64,000 nt of DNA from Riptortus pedestris. Its lineage: Eukaryota; Arthropoda; Insecta; Hemiptera; Alydidae. Each line of letters begins with the position of its first letter. Position 1 is the first letter of the stretch. The position numbers and the translations under genes were made by a program. The notes beneath the pieces are model-generated. The model was not told the DNA's origin. It saw only the letters and a list, made by a program, of their open reading frames with translations, and did not search any database. The stretch lies in assembly GCA_019009955.1 (NCBI GenBank), contig CM032230.1, positions 6,324,501 to 6,388,500 of the forward strand. The letters run 5' to 3'. Below are positions 63,780 through 64,000 of this stretch, piece after piece.

Positions 63780-64000
63780 TTTGAAAGACCTCGCTTCTTT
63801 ATCTCCTGGATAGGGTAGACCGACATTTGTGGAAGTTTTTGGAAAATCGCGTCACGAGTAGAATCTCAATAGTTGATTTCCATTAAGGGAAATCTACTAA
63901 AATGTTGGAAAACATTCATCTTCAGGTATTTCTCTGAATCTACTAATAATATATTCGACGTTGAGTCCGAGAAAAAACTCAAAACCCTGCGAACTCTCTG

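Larger units (their letters stand above)
62787..63902 (-). mobile_element. HINE/Helentron-like element with nested SINE and GT microsatellite
   Basis: The left end is AAAAAGTCCGTCAAGCAGGG with TATTTCCCACGTGG. The right end is GATTTCCATTAAGGGAAATC with TACTAAAA. A SINE sits at 62939-63133. The usual AT tract is (GT)n at 63731-63776. Confidence 0.8.

Overview
The window looks like AT-rich insect nuclear DNA. It has one large multi-exon gene, long introns, many decayed transposons, A/T microsatellites and tRNA-derived SINEs. A hemipteran would fit, but nothing in the sequence fixes the order. There is no operon structure, no rRNA or tRNA gene and no CRISPR array.

The one cellular gene I can support is a furrowed-type selectin/sushi-domain protein on the minus strand. 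Twelve exons run from 40059 down to 195 with good splice sites and consistent phases. In protein order they encode a CCP (sushi) domain split over two exons, a fucolectin/F5-8C-like (FTP) domain over three, a C-type lectin domain over two, and five more CCP domains. Signal peptide and promoter lie upstream (above 40059 or beyond the window). The remaining CCPs and the membrane anchor lie below position 1. In Drosophila, Furrowed is a cell-surface protein that stabilises Frizzled in planar cell polarity and is needed for eye and bristle development. The same role here is an inference.

Nearly everything else is mobile DNA in introns and upstream sequence. The commonest family, about 25 copies or pieces, resembles the Helentron-associated (HINE/DINE-1-like) rolling-circle elements. 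It has a 12-bp subterminal inverted repeat (AGCAGATTTCCC), a palindrome at one end, an ACGCAG-N3-CTGCGT hairpin at the other and an internal AT microsatellite. Several copies are fused head-to-head or tail-to-tail, as if by template switching. I take the hairpin end as 3', so a copy whose hairpin end is at its left is given strand '-'.

Other elements are well delimited. A Merlin element (20610-21914, 8-bp target duplication) carries an intact N-terminal transposase ORF and a nested hAT MITE (20686-21263, 8-bp target duplication). A PIF/Harbinger element (10249-12553) has a MADF companion gene, a transposase fragment and HINE copies inserted in the companion gene. A piggyBac-like element (28401-29509) is bounded by TTAA. 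A canonical Helitron lies at 16208-17155 and a palindromic twin Helitron at 33769-36226. A tRNA-like SINE family has about ten copies, three with clear target duplications. There are several LINE 3' relics and a foldback MITE with ~200-bp arms.

By region: 1-40060 is the gene with transposon-filled introns; 40060-64000 is upstream sequence or a giant 5' intron, mostly HINE remnants with a few unique, GC-richer islands (45.3-45.6, 51.7-52.1 and 58.3-58.7 kb) that could hold regulatory sequence.
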